A stretch of 13,901 nt of DNA from an uncultured Asticcacaulis sp. (GTDB taxonomy: Bacteria; Pseudomonadota; Alphaproteobacteria; Caulobacterales; Caulobacteraceae). The stretch spans positions 1 to 13,901 of the forward strand of contig CAMLLA010000064.1 of the NCBI GenBank assembly GCA_946480525.1. The letters are read 5' to 3'. A model generated the notes under the pieces. That model was not told where the DNA came from, did no database searches, and was given only the letters and a program-made list of their open reading frames with translations. This document shows, piece after piece, positions 1 through 6,887 of the stretch (within the stretch, counting starts at the first letter, position 1; each line of letters opens with the position of its first letter). A program made the position numbers and the translations under genes.

Positions 1-1
1 G

Positions 2-796
2 GACCTGAAGATGTACATTTTCAGCAGCATGTATTTCGTTGTGCAGGGGGCGGCTGTCTTTGCCATCATGGGCAACCTGTCCATGACATTCCGGTATGGT
101 CTCGAAAGGCTGATCGGACCTGGTGCGCGGGACGGACCTCTGCCTGCGTGGGCCAATATTACTGTTCCGGTCGTGCTCTACCTCGCCTTGGAATTGGGCT
201 ACTGGATCGGCCACTGGCTGATGCATCGCGTACCCTTCCTGTGGGAATTCCATAAGGTGCACCACAGCGCCGAGATCATGACGCCACTCACCGAGTGGCG
301 CCAGCATCCGGTTGAATTCCTGGTGGTGCCTCTTGCCATCAGCCTGACGACATCCCTGACCCTGGCCGGGGTACAGTGGCGGTTCGGGCCGGAAGTGTCG
401 CTCGGAAGCCTGTGGAGTCCCGGGCTTATCCTGTTCGTGTTCTCGGCGACGCTCGTTCATCTGCGCCACACCCATATAAAGCTGAACGCGCCGGGCTGGC
501 TGGGCTATATTCTTCATTCGCCTCAGCACCACCATATCCATCATTCGACCGACCCTGCACACTTCGACCGCAATTTCGGCTTCTGCCTGTCGGTGTGGGA
601 CTGGATATTCGGCACGCTGGCCCGACCGACCGGAAAGGACTGCATTGCCTTCGGCCTGCACGATGAAACGGGCGGCAAGGACGAGTTGATGACGTCGTCC
701 AGCCTGCGCAGGCACCTGTGGCTGCCGATATTGCGGGCGGTGCGTTGCCTGCGGCCCAATGCTTCCCGCACCGCCGCGCAGATGCCCGCGGAATAG
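2..796 (+). CDS. Sterol desaturase / fatty acid hydroxylase superfamily protein (5'-partial)
   Basis: This is a membrane di-iron hydroxylase/desaturase-type enzyme; substrate unknown (sterol, carotenoid or fatty-acyl chains are typical for the superfamily). The reading frame is open to the left window edge, so the first visible ATG (base 11) is probably internal and the N-terminus is missing; the visible 261 residues are shorter than the roughly 300 or more usual for the family. Numbered from that ATG, the eight-histidine signature is clear: HWLMH (68-72), HKVHH (81-85), a middle cluster HLRHTH (150-155) and HHHIHH (173-178). Hydrophobic segments lie at about 5-22, 50-67, 103-121 and 137-150. 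The C-terminal ~50 residues are polar and variable. Its stop is one base from the stop of the convergent downstream gene. Family assignment is firm; substrate is not. Confidence 0.88.
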   Translation, partial: DLKMYIFSSMYFVVQGAAVFAIMGNLSMTFRYGLERLIGPGARDGPLPAWANITVPVVLYLALELGYWIGHWLMHRVPFLWEFHKVHHSAEIMTPLTEWRQHPVEFLVVPLAISLTTSLTLAGVQWRFGPEVSLGSLWSPGLILFVFSATLVHLRHTHIKLNAPGWLGYILHSPQHHHIHHSTDPAHFDRNFGFCLSVWDWIFGTLARPTGKDCIAFGLHDETGGKDELMTSSSLRRHLWLPILRAVRCLRPNASRTAAQMPAE

Positions 797-797
797 T

Positions 798-1256
798 TTA
801 CAGACCTGCCCTTAACTGGCGCACGATGATCTGATCCAGCATTTGCAGGAACTTCGACCGGTCGGCATTGGCAAACGGCGGCGGTCCGCCGGTGATTTCG
901 CCCGTCGAGCGGATATGTTCCATGATCGACCGCTGCGCCAGGGCGGCGCCGATCGAGTCGGGCGTAAAGGCGCGGCCATTGGGGGCCAGGGCATGGCCCT
1001 TCTTTTCCAAGACGCGTCCGGCCAAGGGGATGTCGTTCGTTACGACGACGTCGCCAGCCTTGACCTGCTCGACGATCCAGTCGTCGGCGACATCGGGACC
1101 GGCATCGACGATCATGCGCGAGATCAGCTCGGACTTCGGGATCTGGATGAAGCTGTTCGATACGACAACGGTCTTAAGCTTGTAGCGCTCGGCGACCTTG
1201 TAGGTCTTGTCCTTCACCGGACAGGCATCAGCGTCGATGTAGATGGTAATGGTCAT
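798..1256 (-). CDS. yaiI: YaiI/YqxD family protein (DUF188, UPF0178)
   Basis: This 152-residue soluble protein has the usual full length for the DUF188/UPF0178 family. It opens with the family hallmark YIDADACPV (residues 6-14), whose aspartates resemble the acidic site of PIN-like nuclease folds. Further conserved pieces are DVADDWIVEQ (about 55-64), the DVVVTNDIPLA segment (about 69-79) and GGPPPF near 122-127. The biochemical role of the family is not established; a nuclease role is only suggested by fold similarity. Its ATG overlaps the TGA of the upstream membrane-protein gene (ATGA, bases 1253-1256 read on the minus strand), and no strong Shine-Dalgarno sequence precedes it, so translational coupling is likely. 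Confidence 0.9.
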   Translation of the reverse strand: MTITIYIDADACPVKDKTYKVAERYKLKTVVVSNSFIQIPKSELISRMIVDAGPDVADDWIVEQVKAGDVVVTNDIPLAGRVLEKKGHALAPNGRAFTPDSIGAALAQRSIMEHIRSTGEITGGPPPFANADRSKFLQMLDQIIVRQLRAGL

Positions 1257-1798
1257 ATGGTTTGGGCTTCGCGCTTCTCACGCTGGCGCATCAGCACGAA
1301 GATGATCAGGCAGGCGACAAAGCGGCTGACGATTGCAGCGGCGAACGACCACGGATTGAAGATGCCGGGGATCGACTGGCTGGCGATGGCCAGGAACACG
1401 GCGGCATCGACCGGCGCGCTGATCGCCGTTGAGATAAACACCCGGCGCGACAGCGGAATTTTCAGGAAGGTGAACAGCGCCCAGTCGATCAGTTCGCTGA
1501 TCAGGAAGGCGCAGGTCGAGGCGAAGGCGACTGTCGGATCGGACGTCATATAGGACAGGACCAAGCCTATCCCCAGGAAGAGAAAGATATAGTGGCCGAC
1601 CTCGCGCTGGGCAAAGTCGCGCACCACGAGCGTCAGGCCGGTCACGACCGTTAGCGGATGCCAGTCGCCGCCGGTCGGCAGGGGCACGGTCTGGATCTTG
1701 TCAAAACCCCAGTTCACGAAGGGGATACAGGCAAGATACAGATAGGTCCACGGCGTCTTCGCCGTAAGGACGCGTTTGATAAAGGTGGTAAAATCCAT
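1253..1798 (-). CDS. VUT family protein, putative queuosine precursor transporter-like
   Basis: This 181-residue integral membrane protein resembles the Vut_1/DUF165 (YhhQ, COG1738-like) family, whose characterised members take up queuosine precursors such as preQ0/preQ1. Supporting pieces are TLVVRDFAQREVGH (about 55-68), SELIDWALFTFLKIPLSRRVFIST (about 100-123) and APVDAAVFLAIA (about 127-138), spaced between hydrophobic segments. I chose the ATG at 1798 because a good Shine-Dalgarno sequence (GAGGGA, bases 1811-1806 on the minus strand) stands 7 nt upstream. Longer versions of the frame would run through the promoter region and into rmuC. It is the first gene of a two-gene unit with the YaiI-family gene. 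The substrate is inferred from family only; the sequence is fairly divergent. Confidence 0.78.
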   Translation of the reverse strand: MDFTTFIKRVLTAKTPWTYLYLACIPFVNWGFDKIQTVPLPTGGDWHPLTVVTGLTLVVRDFAQREVGHYIFLFLGIGLVLSYMTSDPTVAFASTCAFLISELIDWALFTFLKIPLSRRVFISTAISAPVDAAVFLAIASQSIPGIFNPWSFAAAIVSRFVACLIIFVLMRQREKREAQTI

Positions 1799-1805
1799 CG
1801 CGTGG

Positions 1806-1811
1806 TCCCTC
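1806..1811 (-). promoter_or_regulatory. Shine-Dalgarno sequence for the VUT-family gene
   Basis: GAGGGA on the minus strand lies 7 nt before the ATG at 1798. It decides this start over upstream in-frame codons. Confidence 0.6.
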
Positions 1812-1825
1812 TGCCTGTCTAAACC

Positions 1826-1849
1826 TGTCACGTGCATCATGCCGTGACA
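1826..1849. promoter_or_regulatory. Near-perfect palindrome in the divergent VUT/rmuC intergenic region, operator candidate
   Basis: TGTCACG (1826-1832) and CGTGACA (1843-1849) are exact inverted copies. Inside them GCAT (1834-1837) and ATGC (1839-1842) are also inverted copies around the central C at 1838. The two halves differ only by one extra T at 1833. The site starts 15 nt upstream of the VUT-gene Shine-Dalgarno sequence and ends 55 nt before the rmuC start, a natural operator position for either gene. With a one-nucleotide centre it suits a dimeric DNA-binding protein better than an RNA hairpin. The regulator is unknown. Confidence 0.45.
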
Positions 1850-1882
1850 AGTCTCCGGAAATTTCGACTCGCCGAAACGCCA

Positions 1883-1904
1883 GAATCCGCTTATAGAACA
1901 TTGC
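1883..1904 (+). promoter_or_regulatory. Putative rmuC promoter: -10-like element close to the ATG, with GANTC site
   Basis: TTATAG (1891-1896) resembles a -10 element and would place transcription initiation around 1903-1905, at or next to the rmuC ATG. GAATC (1883-1887) and GACTC (1866-1870) match the CcrM methylation target GANTC. No convincing -35 hexamer is visible, so this is a tentative call. Confidence 0.35.
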
Positions 1905-3194
1905 ATGAACATTGAAAGCCTTGTCCTGATCCTTGTGGCGCTGGTCTTTGCGGGCCTGAGTGCGGTGATGTTTCTTGAGAACAAGCGCCTGCGCAGCCGC
2001 AACGACGAACTGAACGACAAGCTTATTACCGGCTCGGGCGAGCTTGAACGGCTGCGGGAACGCACGCGTAATCTGGAAGAAGCGCGCACCACGATGAGCG
2101 AGCAGTTCAAGCTGGTATCTCAGGACGCCATGCAGAAGTCGGCCGACTCGCTTTTGAAGCGCGCCGAGGAATCGTTCACGGCGCGCGAACGGCTGGCGCT
2201 GGAACGCATGGACAAGAGCCTGCAACCCGTCTCCGAGACGCTGACGCGCTTTGAAGCCCAGGTGAAGGCGATGGAAGAGGCGCGCGCCACGGACAAGGGC
2301 GGGCTGACCGAACAGATCACCCAGCTTCTGGCGGCATCGAACGAGACGCGCGACGTGACGCAGAAGCTCGCCAATGCGCTGCGCCGGGGCGCGGGCGTGC
2401 AAGGACGGTGGGGCGAGGAGACGCTGCGTAACGTGCTCCAGGCCGCCGGCCTGACGCGCTTTGATTTCATCGAACAGCACAATCTCGACACAGACGAAGG
2501 CCGCCGGCGTCCGGATGTCGTCGTGCGGATGCCGGGCGACAAGTCGAACGGCATTTTCGTCATCGATTCCAAGGTCAACCTGACTGCCTTCCTGGAAGCG
2601 ATGGAGGCCGTGACCGACGAGGCGCGCGAAGCCGCGCTGGCTCGCCACGTCAACGCCTTGCGCGGTCACGTCCGTGACTTGTCGAGCAAGGTTTACTGGG
2701 ACCAGTTCAAGGACCAGACCTCGCCGGACTTCGTGGCGCTGTTCATTCCGGGCGACGGCTTTCTGGCCGCGGCGCTCGACCGCTATCCGGCGCTGATGAA
2801 CGAGGCGATGGACAAGAAGGTCATTATCGTCACGCCGACCACACTGTTCGCCCTGTGCAAGGCGGTGGTCTATGGCTGGCGGGTCGAAGACCAGATGAAG
2901 AACGCCAACCAGATCGCCGACCTGGGCCGCGAACTTTATGCGCGGCTATCGGTCATGGGCGGACACGTCTCGACCCTGGGCGATGCCTTGGGCCGTGCTG
3001 TCAACAAGTACAATGACTTTGTCGGCTCTCTGGAAACCAAGGTGCTGACCCAGGCGCGGCGTTTCGAAGACCTGCAGGTCGACCACGAAGGCAAGTCGAT
3101 CCCGGAGCCAAAGCCGGTCGATACCCAGCCCCGCACGGCGACCAAGCTGCTGAGCCTTGGCGTTGAAGCGCCGGCAGAGAATGAAAGCGCATGA
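1905..3194 (+). CDS. rmuC: DNA recombination protein RmuC
   Basis: RmuC is a membrane-anchored, coiled-coil protein with a nuclease-like domain that limits DNA rearrangement at inverted repeats in E. coli. In this 429-residue protein, residues 5-24 form an N-terminal transmembrane anchor. A charged heptad-like region (about 25-160) predicts coiled coil, and the conserved RmuC core follows: RRGAGVQGRWGEETLRNVLQ (160-179), PDVVVRMPG (203-211), VIDSKVNLTAFLEAM (219-233), then FVALFIPGDGF further on. The acidic/lysine set E171, D204, D221 and K223 fits the PD-(D/E)xK-like site proposed for the family. No Shine-Dalgarno sequence precedes the ATG, and a -10-like box sits just upstream, so the message may be leaderless. 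It runs in the same direction as def, 54 bp ahead. Confidence 0.93.
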   Translation: MNIESLVLILVALVFAGLSAVMFLENKRLRSRNDELNDKLITGSGELERLRERTRNLEEARTTMSEQFKLVSQDAMQKSADSLLKRAEESFTARERLALERMDKSLQPVSETLTRFEAQVKAMEEARATDKGGLTEQITQLLAASNETRDVTQKLANALRRGAGVQGRWGEETLRNVLQAAGLTRFDFIEQHNLDTDEGRRRPDVVVRMPGDKSNGIFVIDSKVNLTAFLEAMEAVTDEAREAALARHVNALRGHVRDLSSKVYWDQFKDQTSPDFVALFIPGDGFLAAALDRYPALMNEAMDKKVIIVTPTTLFALCKAVVYGWRVEDQMKNANQIADLGRELYARLSVMGGHVSTLGDALGRAVNKYNDFVGSLETKVLTQARRFEDLQVDHEGKSIPEPKPVDTQPRTATKLLSLGVEAPAENESA

Positions 3195-3248
3195 TCGCAC
3201 TTGACCGCTAATCTTGATTTTTTAACGGTCTGCGATTAAGTAAGCCTC
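3195..3248 (+). promoter_or_regulatory. rmuC-def spacer with weak promoter/hairpin signals
   Basis: The 54-bp gap has TTGACC (3201-3206), which could be a -35 element, and an A+T-rich stretch with six Ts (3218-3223). GACCG (3203-3207) and CGGTC (3226-3230) form a 5-bp inverted repeat around it. These could be a def promoter or a weak attenuator; I cannot decide. Only a poor Shine-Dalgarno sequence (AAGTAAG) precedes the def ATG. Confidence 0.25.
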
Positions 3249-3779
3249 ATGGCAATTCGTGAAATTCTGACTGTACCTCACCCTGTCCTCAAACAGGTCT
3301 CCAAGCCCGTTGATGTTGTCACCGACGATATACGCCGGCTGATGGATGACATGCTGGAAACCATGTACGACGCACCCGGCATAGGCCTGGCGGCTGTGCA
3401 GATCGGTGAGCCGATCCGCGTCATCGTCATGGACCTGCAGGAAAAACCCGAGGACGATCCGGAAGCGGAGGGCATCAAGAAGCCGCGCTACTTCGTCAAT
3501 CCCGAAATCGTCTGGAAGTCCGAGGAGCTGGCGCCCTACGAAGAAGGCTGCCTGAGCGTCCCGGAAGTCTATGACGAGGTCCAGCGCCCGGCGCGCGTCC
3601 GCCTGAAATACCTCGACTACAATGGAAACGCGGTTGAAGAAGAGGCCGATGGCCTGTTTGCCGTCTGCATCCAGCACGAGATGGACCATCTCGAAGGCGT
3701 GTTGTTCATCGACCACCTGTCGAAGCTGAAGCGCGATCGCGCCGTCACCAAGGTCAAGAAGCTTAAAAAGGCAGCCTAA
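3249..3779 (+). CDS. def: Peptide deformylase
   Basis: Def removes the N-formyl group from nascent polypeptides at the ribosome exit and is a cytoplasmic metalloenzyme (Fe2+/Zn2+). All three family motifs are intact in this 176-residue protein: GIGLAAVQ (44-51), EGCLSVP (99-105, metal ligand C101) and QHEMDHLEG (142-150, ligands H143 and H147, catalytic E144). Length is normal for a type 1 enzyme, and a lysine-rich tail ends the protein. It is followed 62 bp later by fmt, the enzyme that adds the formyl group Def removes, a pairing found across bacteria. The ATG at 3249 begins the canonical MAIREIL start; its Shine-Dalgarno sequence is weak. Confidence 0.97.
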   Translation: MAIREILTVPHPVLKQVSKPVDVVTDDIRRLMDDMLETMYDAPGIGLAAVQIGEPIRVIVMDLQEKPEDDPEAEGIKKPRYFVNPEIVWKSEELAPYEEGCLSVPEVYDEVQRPARVRLKYLDYNGNAVEEEADGLFAVCIQHEMDHLEGVLFIDHLSKLKRDRAVTKVKKLKKAA

Positions 3780-3804
3780 ACTTGCCGACCTGAGCAATTA
3801 AGAC

Positions 3805-3836
3805 TAGACCCTCGCGACATCCGTTGTGAGGGTCTA
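3805..3836 (+). promoter_or_regulatory. Hairpin over the fmt ribosome-binding site
   Basis: TAGACCCTC (3805-3813) and GAGGGTCTA (3828-3836) form a perfect 9-bp stem with a 14-nt loop. The 3' arm contains GAGGG (3828-3832), the only good Shine-Dalgarno sequence for fmt, 9 nt before its ATG at 3842. If the stem forms in the def-fmt message it would hide the ribosome-binding site. There is no T-run after it, so it is not a classical terminator. Confidence 0.6.
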
Positions 3837-3841
3837 ATCAT

Positions 3842-4771
3842 ATGCGCCTGGCCTTTATGGGCACTCCCGAATTCGCCGTGAAGGCCCTGGCCGAACTGGT
3901 CGCGGCCGGTCATGAGGTTGTTTGCGTCTACAGCCAGCCGCCGGCGCCGAAAGGCCGCGGCCAGGTTTTAAGCCCATCTCCGGTTCATGAATTTGCGCAA
4001 GGGCTGGGTCTTGAGGTCCGCACGCCGAAATCGATGAAGGATCCTGAGGCTATCGCCGACTTCCAGGCGCTGGATATCGATGCCTGTATCGTCGTGGCTT
4101 ACGGGCAAATCCTGAAGGCCGCCGTGCTCGATCACCCGCGTCTCGGCTGTTTCAATCTGCACGCCTCGCTTTTGCCGCGCTGGCGCGGAGCGGCGCCGAT
4201 CCAGCGCGCCATCATGGCCGGCGACAGCTTTACCGGCGTCGAAGTCATGCGCATGTCGGAAGGCCTCGACGAAGGTCCGATCATCCTGTCGGGCCGCGCC
4301 GAAATCACCGCTGACGATACGGCCGGTACGCTGCACGACAAGCTGGCCAATCTCGGAGCCTCGCTATTGCCGGTAGCGCTGGCGGCGATCGATCGCGGAG
4401 GCGTACAGGAGCAGGCTCAGGTGGGCGAGCCGACATATGCGAAGAAGATCACACCGGAAGAGGCGCGCATTGACTGGAACCGTCCGGCCCGCGACCTCGA
4501 TTTCCATATTCGTGGCCTGTCGCCGTTCCCCGGCGCCTGGACGATGATCAACTCACCGAAAGGCGAGGTGCGGCTGAAGGTTCTGATGTCGCGGTTCGTC
4601 GATGAGAAGAGCGGCGAAGTGCCGGGCACGGTCCTGCTGGGCGGTTTGAAGGTGGCAACGGGCGATGGGGTGATCCAGTTGCTGCGCGTCCAGCGCGAAG
4701 GCAAGGCGGCGCAGGACGCGGCGGAGTTTCTCAATGGCGCGGGATTGGCGCCTGGGGACCAACTGATATGA
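3842..4771 (+). CDS. fmt: Methionyl-tRNA formyltransferase
   Basis: Fmt transfers a formyl group from 10-formyl-tetrahydrofolate to Met-tRNA(fMet) for translation initiation. The 309-residue protein has normal length and domain order: an N-terminal formyltransferase Rossmann-type domain (1 to about 190) and a C-terminal OB-like tRNA-binding domain (about 205-309). The catalytic set N106, H108 and D144 is present, in [19 protein letters not shown] (103-121) and GLDEGPI (141-147). The start [13 protein letters not shown] is canonical. It follows def by 62 bp with a hairpin covering its Shine-Dalgarno sequence. After its TGA there is a 165-bp block of palindromic repeats before truA. Confidence 0.97.
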   Translation: MRLAFMGTPEFAVKALAELVAAGHEVVCVYSQPPAPKGRGQVLSPSPVHEFAQGLGLEVRTPKSMKDPEAIADFQALDIDACIVVAYGQILKAAVLDHPRLGCFNLHASLLPRWRGAAPIQRAIMAGDSFTGVEVMRMSEGLDEGPIILSGRAEITADDTAGTLHDKLANLGASLLPVALAAIDRGGVQEQAQVGEPTYAKKITPEEARIDWNRPARDLDFHIRGLSPFPGAWTMINSPKGEVRLKVLMSRFVDEKSGEVPGTVLLGGLKVATGDGVIQLLRVQREGKAAQDAAEFLNGAGLAPGDQLI

Positions 4772-4786
4772 AGGTCGGCCTGTGTC

Positions 4787-4846
4787 CCTTCTCCCCAGCC
4801 TCGCCGGCAGGCAATGAGGGGAGAAGGTGGTCGAGCTTGCTCGACC
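4787..4846. repeat. Palindromic intergenic repeat, unit 1 (fmt-truA gap)
   Basis: CCTTCTCCCC (4787-4796) and GGGGAGAAGG (4818-4827) form a perfect 10-bp stem around a 21-nt loop that itself holds GCCT/AGGC (4798-4801 and 4809-4812). Right after it GGTCGAGC (4829-4836), TT, GCTCGACC (4839-4846) is a perfect 8-bp dyad. This architecture, followed by CGGATGAGGGG, resembles mosaic palindromic intergenic repeats of alphaproteobacteria (RIME-like). The family name is my inference. Confidence 0.7.
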
Positions 4847-4849
4847 GGA

Positions 4850-4931
4850 TGAGGGGTAAAACAGTGTCCGCGCGCGCGGTTGCCAGACCCCTCACCCCAA
4901 CCCTCTCCCCTCAAGTGGGGAGAGGGGGAGG
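4850..4931. repeat. Palindromic intergenic repeat, unit 2, adjoining the truA start
   Basis: TGAGGGGT (4850-4857) pairs with ACCCCTCA (4887-4894), enclosing the 12-bp alternating palindrome CCGCGCGCGCGG (4868-4879). Next, CCCTCTCCCC (4901-4910) and GGGGAGAGGG (4917-4926) form a perfect 10-bp stem with a 6-nt loop. Read in frame it gives the PSPQPSPLKWGEGE-type peptide, a familiar annotation artefact of this dispersed repeat class. GGAGG at 4927-4931 abuts the right arm and is the Shine-Dalgarno sequence of truA (5 nt before GTG 4937). Confidence 0.7.
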
Positions 4932-4936
4932 CTGCA

Positions 4937-5719
4937 GTGCCCCGCTATAAACTCCTCGTCGAATATGATGGCCGGCCGTACAAGGGCTTCCAGGCCCAGG
5001 GCGATCTCCCGACCGTGCAGGGCTCGATCGAACGCGCCATCCTGGCCTTCAGCGGCCAGTCGCTGCGCCTGACGGCGGCGGGACGGACCGACACGGGCGT
5101 CCATGCCACCGGCCAGGTCGTGACCTTCGACCTCGACAAGCCATTTAAGCCCGGCACCGTGCGCGACGCCATTAACGCCTATCTGACGCCGGAGCCCATC
5201 GCCATCCTGGATGCCGAAGAATGCGATCCGGAGTTTTCGGCGCGTTTTTCGGCGACGGGGCGGATGTATCTGTTCCGCATTCTCAACCGCCGTGCCCCGC
5301 CGGCTATCGATCAGGGCCGGGTTTGGCACGTCAAGAAACCACTCGACGCCGAAGCGATGGCGCAGGCCGCCAAGTGCCTGGTTGGGACGCACGATTTTAC
5401 GACCTTCCGCCACATTGAATGCCAGGCGAAATCACCGGTCAAGACGCTGGACATCGCCCGCGTCAAACGCATCGGCGACGAAATCCATCTGGTTTTTGCC
5501 GCACGTTCCTTCCTGCATCGCCAGGTGCGCTCCATGACGGGCACGCTGGCCGAAGTGGGGATCGGTCGCTGGGAAATTGCTGATGTGGCCAAGGCGTTAG
5601 CGGCGAAAGACCGCACGGCCTGCGGTCAGGTTGCTCCGCCCGAAGGACTGTTCCTGACCCACGTCACCTATGATGCAGAGCCAAACTTTGAGGCGTACGC
5701 CTCGATCAAGGCCGTATAG
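4937..5719 (+). CDS. truA: tRNA pseudouridine(38-40) synthase TruA
   Basis: TruA isomerises uridines 38-40 of the anticodon arm of many tRNAs to pseudouridine. I place the start at GTG 4937: the protein then begins (M)PRYKLLVEYDG like other TruA proteins, and GGAGG stands 5 nt upstream. An in-frame ATG at 4880 would only add 19 residues translated from the palindromic repeat. The 260-residue protein carries the catalytic aspartate in GRTDTGVHATGQV (49-61, D52), then RMYLFRILNRR, GTHDFTTFR and FLHRQVRSMTGTL, in the usual order. It lies downstream of fmt across the repeat block and its last 52 bp overlap the 3' end of dapE on the other strand. Confidence 0.95.
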   Translation: MPRYKLLVEYDGRPYKGFQAQGDLPTVQGSIERAILAFSGQSLRLTAAGRTDTGVHATGQVVTFDLDKPFKPGTVRDAINAYLTPEPIAILDAEECDPEFSARFSATGRMYLFRILNRRAPPAIDQGRVWHVKKPLDAEAMAQAAKCLVGTHDFTTFRHIECQAKSPVKTLDIARVKRIGDEIHLVFAARSFLHRQVRSMTGTLAEVGIGRWEIADVAKALAAKDRTACGQVAPPEGLFLTHVTYDAEPNFEAYASIKAV

Positions 5720-6825
5720 ACATCGGTCAGGGCTTCAAGCTCAGCCACGGGCACGCACTCATTGATCTGGTGCATGGTCTGGCCGACCAGACCGAACTCC
5801 ACGACAGGGCACAGGTCGCGGATAAAGCGCGCATCCGACGTGCCGCCCGTCGTCGAGCGATCGGTCTCAATCCCAAGTCTGTCCTGGATGACGTCGGCGA
5901 TCAGGTCGATAAACGGCCCGGGTTGCGTGAGAAAGGCTTCGCCGGAAATCGCACAGGCGACGTCGATCTTGGCGCCCGATCGCGCCGCCTGCTCGGCCGC
6001 CACGCTCTCGAACCACTGCTTCAGCTCTAAACCCGAATGGGCCGGGTTGAAGCGGATATTGACCCGCGCCGTGGCCGACTGCGGGATGACATTGGTTGCC
6101 GTGTTGTTGGTGTCGATCGTGGTGATTTCCAGGTTCGACGGCTGAAACGATTCATAGCCGTCGTCCAGCACGCGGCCTTTCAGTGTCGCCAGCAGATCGA
6201 CCAGGACGGGCAGGGGGTTGAGCGCGCGCTGCGGATAGGCGACGTGGCCCTGCTTGCCGGTTACGGTAAAGGTGGCGTTGATCGAGCCGCGGCGGCCGAC
6301 CTTGATCATGTCGCCCAGCCGCGTCGAAGACGAGGGCTCGCCGACGATGCAGTGGTCGATGACCTCCCCTTGCCCCTTTAGCCATTCGACGACCTTGACC
6401 GTGCCATCGACAGCTATACCTTCTTCATCGCCGGTGATCAGGAAGGACAAAGATCCGGCCACATCGACACGCGATACGGCGGCGATCCAGGCGGCGATGG
6501 CGCCTTTCATGTCGACCGCGCCGCGGCCGATCAAAGCGCCTTCGTGGATTTCGGCGCCGAAGGGATCATAGCGCCACAGCGAGCGCACGCCGCCCGGCAC
6601 GACATCGGTATGGCCGGCAAAGCAGAGATTGGGCGATGCCGTCCCGCGCCGTGCATACAGGTTCTCGATCTCACCGAACTTCAGCCGCGTGCAGACAAAA
6701 CCAAGATCCGTCAGATGACGCTCTACCACGTCCATCGCGCCGGCATCGGCAGGTGTTACCGATGGACGTGCAATCAATTCCTGTGTCAGGGCAACCGGGT
6801 CGAGCATTTTGGCTTTGTAGGACAT
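5668..6825 (-). CDS. dapE: Succinyl-diaminopimelate desuccinylase
   Basis: DapE hydrolyses N-succinyl-LL-2,6-diaminopimelate in lysine and meso-DAP (peptidoglycan) synthesis; it is a di-zinc M20 family enzyme. The 385-residue protein has normal length and all expected metal and catalytic residues: H72 in CFAGHTD, D105 in GRGAVDMKG, the E134/E135 pair in TGDEEG, E163 in VGEP and H352 in QTMHQINE. GGTSDARF (327-334) is also typical. The start at 6825 is supported by AGGAA 5 nt upstream; M7 is a less likely alternative. It is convergent and overlapping with truA, and divergent from the MFS gene 62 bp away. Confidence 0.96.
   Translation of the reverse strand: MSYKAKMLDPVALTQELIARPSVTPADAGAMDVVERHLTDLGFVCTRLKFGEIENLYARRGTASPNLCFAGHTDVVPGGVRSLWRYDPFGAEIHEGALIGRGAVDMKGAIAAWIAAVSRVDVAGSLSFLITGDEEGIAVDGTVKVVEWLKGQGEVIDHCIVGEPSSSTRLGDMIKVGRRGSINATFTVTGKQGHVAYPQRALNPLPVLVDLLATLKGRVLDDGYESFQPSNLEITTIDTNNTATNVIPQSATARVNIRFNPAHSGLELKQWFESVAAEQAARSGAKIDVACAISGEAFLTQPGPFIDLIADVIQDRLGIETDRSTTGGTSDARFIRDLCPVVEFGLVGQTMHQINECVPVAELEALTDVYTALIEAYASKFGSAS
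5690..5703. other. 14-bp perfect palindrome inside the truA/dapE overlap
   Basis: GAGGCGTACGCCTC is its own reverse complement and lies within the 52-bp region coding on both strands. Both frames read the same codons, giving EAYAS near the C-terminus of TruA and of DapE. A fold-back structure would form in both transcripts; no T-run follows. Confidence 0.8.
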
Positions 6826-6887
6826 AGCGCTTCCTGTAAGACCCTTCGCATACCGGGAAAAGCCAAATCTTCATTCAGGGCGTACCG

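Noticed and set aside
1799..1904. preQ1 riboswitch upstream of the VUT-family gene
   Set aside because: The family made this worth looking for, but the short leader shows no preQ1-type pseudoknot elements, only a DNA-like palindrome.
1701..2669. Minus-strand frame of 322 residues across the rmuC promoter and coding region
   Set aside because: It is antisense to conserved RmuC motifs and crosses a promoter region; its composition is that of a shadow frame.
4880..4936. N-terminal extension of TruA starting at ATG 4880
   Set aside because: The extra 19 residues (PSPQPSPLKWGEGE type) are translated palindromic repeat; the GTG at 4937 has a GGAGG and begins the conserved TruA N-terminus.
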